From Schistocephalus solidus (Eukaryota; Platyhelminthes; Cestoda; Diphyllobothriidea; Diphyllobothriidae), in NCBI GenBank assembly GCA_017591395.1, contig WEDG01001271.1, positions 1-64,000 of the forward strand: 64,000 nt of DNA, read 5' to 3'. The translations under genes and the position numbers were made by a program. This document shows positions 58,111 through 64,000 of the stretch, one piece after another. The first letter of the stretch is position 1, and the number at the start of each line of letters is the position of its first letter. The notes beneath the pieces were generated by a model. It did not search any database, was not told where the DNA came from, and saw only the letters and a program-made list of their open reading frames with translations.

Positions 58111-59432
58111 TCTGCCTCTACAACCAGCCGCAATGCAGCTGCTGATGGGGGTCGAGAGTGAGCCTCAAGGCAGAATGGGACGAGTGAGTTCCGTTAGCGA
58201 TAGGTGAGCGTCAATCAACGAATGCAATTGTCCTCTGGTGGACACATGCTCCTAACATGCTCCATTTTTGAACCATGGATTTCCATCGTTTTTGTTCAAC
58301 CCTGCAACTACCAACGCACTCCCCTTCCTGTGCAACCATCGGTTGTGTGGATTTTTAGTTAAATACTTAAGCCATTGCGGCGTCTGCGTGGGTGACGACC
58401 ACTGTTCCATGTCCAATTCACTTTGTGTTTGGTTTTCACAAAAATGGGGGTCCTGCACAGGCACATTGATGTTCCAGATGGGGAATGGTCCAGGTCATTC
58501 ATGTGGCAAGGTCAACTATTGCATCGCGTACCCTAACGCATGTTCTTACTACCTAACGAAAAAGCTCTGCTCACACAAAGCCTGCCGACTTGGAGATAGC
58601 GCCTACTCCAGAACTAAAGTCATCGAATACAATGGATCGGCCTATCCTTGGCATGAACCTAGAGAAGGGTGTGCAGATATGCCTATAACGTTTACGCAGC
58701 TTTGTTGGTTGCAATTGTAGAGTCGTAGGCGCCGATGGTGGTCGCCAATCCTAATCGCCCCCTCCCCGCTCCCCATGCACGAAGTGAGAGCCTCGCGTGG
58801 ATGAGACAGACCTTGAATTCATGGGAGGGGCCAGGGAACTTGCCCGCTAGGTTATTTCTGATGGAATGGCCACTCTGGGAGAAAGTGTACCTTGCGCCAA
58901 CTTCATGCAGGTGACATTGCTTCGAGAGGCAAGCCTTTCTGAGTTTGCCAGTAAAAACGAGCCAGCTTTCGGGCACAAACGGTTGTCCTTCTGTTACTGA
59001 TTGGCTATTTGACAATGCATTAAACAGGGAACTTCCCAGGTTGTTCGAGCAAACGAGGTCTTTTTTCCTAGGACAGTTAAGCCTTCTCTGTGTTATTCCG
59101 ACTGTACTAATCAAACAAGAACAAAACCATGACTCAACGGGCTCTCAACAACATCATTCGCTTGTCTCAAACTGAACCGGATGTTATAGGATAGTTAGAA
59201 TCGGCGGCCTCCGAAAGTCAATTAGAGCTCTGCACTCCCTACGGTTTACAAATTGTGATCCGCTTGTCGACGTGATCTCGTTTGCTGGATTGCATCCAAA
59301 ATGTGGGGATGTTGCGAGGAATCGACCTGTCTTGTGGTGATAAACATACAAGCAAAAACCTTTGAACCCGTCTAGCATACAACACACGAGCACGTGGGAG
59401 CGCAGACCGACTTAAACAGAAGAAGGGCATAC

Positions 59433-61548
59433 CGGCTACGAGTCGCATCCATCCATGTACAATGAAATCTGATGAATTTGAGTAGTTATTGCCCCTTTCG
59501 CGAAATTAGCGCACACTGCGTCCACCAAAATTTTACGTTAATAAATAACGGATCGTTAGGAAATATATGCCTTTTTGTGGATTACAAATTAATATAACAT
59601 TGTCTAGAAATTTTAATTTTTTTAGAATAAGTACAGATTACGCAAAATGGGAAAAATTGACCTAGTTGAGTAAACTGAAGTTTTAAATGTATAGGAAGCC
59701 TGACCATGCAATTAAACGAGAGAATGAAGCAGAAAAAGCCGAATTACTTTTGAAAATAGTATTTTTCAGAGTTTTGTACTTACATATTCCTCTAGATTAA
59801 ACACAACGTAAAGTATGGCCGTCATCAAGCAGCCTAACATGAAAGTGCATATTCGAACACCGTTTCACAAGAATTTCGTCGTTTTTCTTCCGTTTATACA
59901 TTTTTCTTAAATTCTTTTTGACCAAGGCAAAGCAGATTTTTCGCTTCATTGCGCCGATAGGGACGTCACATGAATATAATATTTCATAAGCTCACATGTT
60001 CACAGGTCGGTCAATGACTAATAAATTTAAATAGAATCGTCAGGTGCAATCGTAAACGTACCATTTGGTGTATATAAATAGGACTATTCTATTGTTAAAT
60101 TTCTCTATAAATATTTTGAGTTTTCTATTACGATGAGTTGCAGATAGTCTTTGAAAATGAGGCGAATTCTTTACGATTTTCATCGTCTTCAGTCGACTGC
60201 CCAGAAATGTACATGCCGTTCGATGTGTTTGGTAAAACCCTCAAAATAACATATTTCTTTTAAGCATATACCGAAGCAGTAACTTTTTGGCATTCATTCT
60301 AATGCAGACGGCCGTCTGGGGTCATATTTGTAGACTCACGCAAACATGATAACTCGCTGCCATGAAAAAGCAACATCCACAACAAAATCTGGGGAAATAT
60401 ATGCCTAATATTAGTTAAAATATTTCCTATCATAAGTAATTTGTTTAAAAAGTGCTTTTATAAGACGTTTCGCTGTCGAATTCCTGCGTAATTAACATTT
60501 TGTCAAAGGGAAGTCAAGAAAAAACTGGGACCGTTCGACTAAATTTTCCACTTCACTGAAATGTATGGACACAATTTCTGTTTAAATTTAAAGAACACTC
60601 TTTTCTCTTTCTATTGAAGCATTTTTCGATATATTTGCTTACTTCTCAGTCTAGTTCTAAGCTTTTAAACACACAATAGAGTGACCGAATATATACTTAA
60701 AATTTGCGATGAAAGTGAATTTTCTGCCCCCTCCGTTTTAAATTTCCTTATTCATTTATAGTCTCTTGCAGACCGAAATTGTCTTTTTAGGCTTCGCGTA
60801 CGTCGTGACTGCGAAAAGTCACGGTGTATCATCGCGTCTCCTATATATGCGCGTTTAAGCTCCTAACTATCGGTGTGGTAAAACAAAATACATTCACAAA
60901 AAGTTTATTACAGCGTTTTTTGGTCCAAAACGCCATAACTTTGCAAAACTTGATTTTTAAACTAAATTTGTCATCAATTTGCCGTAAACAATGTACGCTC
61001 TCAAACTTCCATTCAACTGATTTTTGTGAAAACAAAACCAAATTTACCGTTCTCCGAAGGGATATGTTCCACATTCTTTCCGGCTTATATTAATGTTCAT
61101 GCATAGTTATGCGCATAAAAAGCAAAACGTTTTGATCTGTAGCTCGTAATAGCGTACGCAAATTCCGGGATGGCAAGTAACGTCTAATTTTGCCCCATTT
61201 AATCCCGTTTTCCCTTGAATAAACTGATCTGAAGTGATCTCTTTATTATTAAACAGCTTTTTCTTCATAAATTTAATACAACGAACAGAAATAACACCTT
61301 AAAATGCCTGCCCTGCTACTACCTCAAATTCTGATATAGACATTTTGCATGAGTTAGGCAAATCTACTGTAGGCTGGTTTGCGCCAGCAGAGACTGCATG
61401 GCCTCTTGTTTCGAACCGTCGAGGAAATTGTTCTGAATAGTCCGAGCGGCGCTGCGCTGGACATTTCGCAGCTTGGATCGGTCCTTGCCCAGAGCACCAG
61501 TTCCAGTGTACATCCGACTCACATTGTCCCCATTCTTTTTGCCAGGGA
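59433..61548 (-). pseudogene. Inverted, broken copy of synaptojanin exon 6
   Basis: The minus strand 61548-61368 and then 59459-59433 repeats exon 6 almost exactly, including its splice acceptor and donor. Two single-base insertions near the start (an extra C after TCC and an extra A in the A run) put the body two bases out of frame relative to the acceptor. A 1.9-kb element splits it after the codons for QTSL. It is on the strand opposite to the gene and downstream of the stop, so it cannot be part of the normal mRNA. Confidence 0.88.
59460..61367 (+). mobile_element. AT-rich element, copy 3, inserted in the exon 6 copy
   Basis: The uninterrupted left arm gives the empty site (CCATGTAGGCTGG), so the borders are known to the base: the insert is flanked by TGTA on both sides (59456-59459 and 61368-61371), a possible 4-bp target duplication. 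The ends carry an imperfect inverted match (TGAATTTGAGTAGT near 59471 against the complement of ACTACCTCAAATTCTG near 61320). The body matches copy 2. No transposase or RT is encoded; the longest shared stretch is non-coding. Confidence 0.7.
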
Positions 61549-63339
61549 CTATAACGGGGCAAAGTGGGGAGAGAAACGCTGATGGATAAGTCAAAGAAGA
61601 ACATGTAGTAAGGATTACTTATATGGCCCCGAAAACAGGACACGGGAATAGGCACGCAACGCCCAAGTAATAAAGGCGGCCCTGCGCATAGTTCTTGGAA
61701 GGGTACATATTCCTTAACCAGAACACTAGGTGGAAAATAAACCTAAATCGCAACCCTAATCCTAACGCTAACCCTACCCCAAACACTAACCCTACATTTA
61801 ATTCGAAGCATAACTCTGACCCTTATCCTTATTTTCTTGGAATTCGGTGCAAAGCCACCCGTAGTGCAGGCAGTTTCTGTTCTAATGTCCCATTTTGAGG
61901 ACCATGTAAGTAAGCCCTACTGCGCGGACTCGGCAACTTTAGTCCTTAAGTGTAAAAATTGATCAGACCGAGGGCCGACAAACAAAACCACGGCATGCCA
62001 CTTCCGGGTACGTTTAGGTATCTACAGTTGACGCTTTGAGCCGACCAAGCTCTCCAAAACGTCTGCACATAAATAAAATTGTTGCGGTAAGCCCGTCTTA
62101 TTTCTGAAATTATCAATCCCGATCACTCGACTTTGCCAACCCTGAGCACAAGAATGCACATTAGGTGGCGTAACTCGTCATTACAAAAATTAAAGAAGAC
62201 TATTTTTGGGCCAACCAAAACCTTGGACATTTTACTTATTCGCTAACTCGTTCCGGAAAAAAGGTCCTTTTTACTCATGCCAAAAAGGCTTCAAGGAAAT
62301 TTAACAATCTGCGCGTAACTCAACTTTTACCTTCCAGTTAGGCAATTTCGTACGCTAATACCTGTTCGAGGCCACATTTGTGAATCAGTTGGGGTTTTTG
62401 GTATGGGAGGACATTTAACCAAATCAACTTCTGCTGAATTTAAAATTATTTTTTGGCCAGCGTAAGTCAGGGGAATCAAGTGGTAACAAGCACGTTGTTT
62501 GCAGAAGAACAGAAATCAGTTCTTTAAAAATTCAGTTAACTGTAGACAGTTAATTATTAATTTAAAAGTTTTTGGCCAATGCAGTTCAGCCGGGTTCGGA
62601 TTGATTTGAGAAATCGATTCTTACTGAAAAAAAGTCAGCTTTGTACATATGTGCGCTTTTATGCTCTGAAAACTAATGCTAGAGCCTACAGGCAATCCAT
62701 TGTTAATAGAAGCGGAGAGACGAGTTCCAGGAAGTAGTCGTGAAGAAGAGCTTTATCAGCCTACATTAACCGGCTAATAAAGTTCTAGTTTTACTGATCC
62801 TGTCTCCTTCTTCACAATCCATTGAAATGACGCGCGTATACTTTTCCGGCATCTGCAAATATTTCACAAGCAACCATGAAAAGAGGCTCATTAAGCAGTC
62901 ATTTAAAGTTTTGGAACGCATGGTCAGATACCTTTTATGCGGTCTACTTTATGCTTTTACGTAATTTAGAAACAGAAATGGGCAGAGCATTAACAGTTTG
63001 AGCAATATTCTGCGGTAGTGTGAGACAGAAGTGTTTTAAGGATTTTCTACGGAGAGTGAAAAAGGCTAGCAAACCTCTCAATTTTTCCCACACTTACCCT
63101 GAGAAAAGACGTATAACGTAAACATTTCTCAGCGAAATATACTACTAAAGAAGCACTTTTAAAAGGTAACCTTTTATAAAAATGGTTTTCCACTGATCAA
63201 CATCACATTCATCGCAGGCCGTTGTTGCGTGCGTTCAATGTTTCTGTGATGTGGTTTCATGTTTGGGATACAGTACACGTAGAGACCCAAACCAGCATGT
63301 GGGTAAAAAAGGATGCTAGAAAACTCGAGCACCTACAGT

Positions 63340-64000
63340 ACGTGACCTACCTCCATAAAATCTCGTGGATTAAATGAGATAGGTCGCGTTATGCAAAATC
63401 AGCACACACTGCGTCCGCTAAAGATTTATAGCAGTAAATAAGCGGCGGTTTTAAAACCAGTCGTATTGTGATTTAAAATTAATATTATGTTGGTTGGACA
63501 TACTATTTTTTTTTATAAAAAGCGGCAAATTCCGAAAACGTGAAAAATCGGGTTCGCTATTTTAACCTGAGGTTTTAAATGTACAGAGATATAAAAAATA
63601 TTTCATAGGCTGACATGCTTTTTAGGTCGGTCAGTGACTTCTTTAGTTACATAGAATTTTTAGGTGAATTCGTAAGCATAACATTTTCATACATATTTAG
63701 ACGACATTTCTGTAAATTTCTCTTTAAAGTATTTCAGGATGACGATAAGCTTTTAGATCGTCCTTGAGAAATTGGTAAATACTTAATGTTTTTCCGTTTT
63801 TCTGTTTATTGCCAATAAATGTAGACTCTGTCGTAAGTGCTTATCAAAACCTTCAAAATAAGATACTTCTTAAAGGCATTTACCGAAAAAGTGAGTTCTA
63901 AGACCGTTTTCTAATGCAACTGGCCGTTTTGGGTCATGTTGTAAGACTAAACCAAGCACGCGAAAATTCGTGCCAATAATATTTAACGCCCAAACATGCG
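63340..64000 (+). repeat. AT-rich element, copy 4 (mirror of copy 1, truncated by the window)
   Basis: It is part of the right inverted-repeat arm and the reverse complement of the 45076-45745 part of copy 1. The hairpin at its start is kept. Confidence 0.7.

Larger units (their letters stand above)
58110..64000 (-). repeat. Right arm of the inverted repeat (runs off the window end)
   Basis: 58110-59459 and 61368-64000 together are the reverse complement of 49070-45076. Between them lies a 1.9-kb AT-rich element absent from the left arm. The sequence at the window end (CGCCCAAACATG) pairs with 45079, so the arm continues outside. Besides exon 6 it mirrors the telomere-like stretch, the AT-rich element hairpin and the 140-codon open frame. 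Confidence 0.92.

Overview
The window is eukaryotic. It has long introns with GT/AG borders, non-LTR and Penelope-like retroelement remnants, tRNA-derived SINEs, and no operon-like gene packing. The mix of retroelements, the SINE type and the protein sequence fit a parasitic flatworm with a large, repeat-rich genome, most likely a diphyllobothriid tapeworm. That placement rests on remembered repeat families and was not checked by a search.

One protein-coding gene can be assembled with confidence: a synaptojanin (Sac1-type phosphoinositide phosphatase plus inositol 5-phosphatase) on the + strand. I recognise twelve coding exons from 9007 to 54413, giving about 1,245 residues. Exons 1-6 encode the Sac domain (catalytic CVDCLDR in exon 5), exons 7-8 the 5-phosphatase domain, exons 9-10 the RRM-like (DUF1866) region, and exons 11-12 a proline-rich tail. 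All intron phases agree between neighbouring exons. The one flaw is an apparent 1-nt deletion inside exon 7, which is either a real lesion or a sequencing error.

Layout: 1-2450 has nothing recognisable. 2450-8000 is a cluster of decayed CR1-like LINEs on the minus strand, one nested in another. 9007-54413 is the gene. Its introns are filled with RTE-like LINE fragments, a LINE tail encoding C2H2 zinc fingers, a Penelope-like GIY-YIG endonuclease remnant, SINEs, a 507-bp (TC)n tract and other repeats. 54414-64000 lies downstream of the gene and is entirely repeats.

The most striking structure is a large inverted repeat of about 4 kb per arm. The left arm, at about 45076-49070, contains the real exon 6. 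The right arm, from about 58110 to beyond the window end, contains an inverted, frameshifted copy of exon 6 that is also split by a 1.9-kb AT-rich element. The arms flank exons 7-12, the 5-phosphatase half of the gene. A second noteworthy signal is a hammerhead-ribozyme-like fold in the body of the tRNA-derived SINE family.
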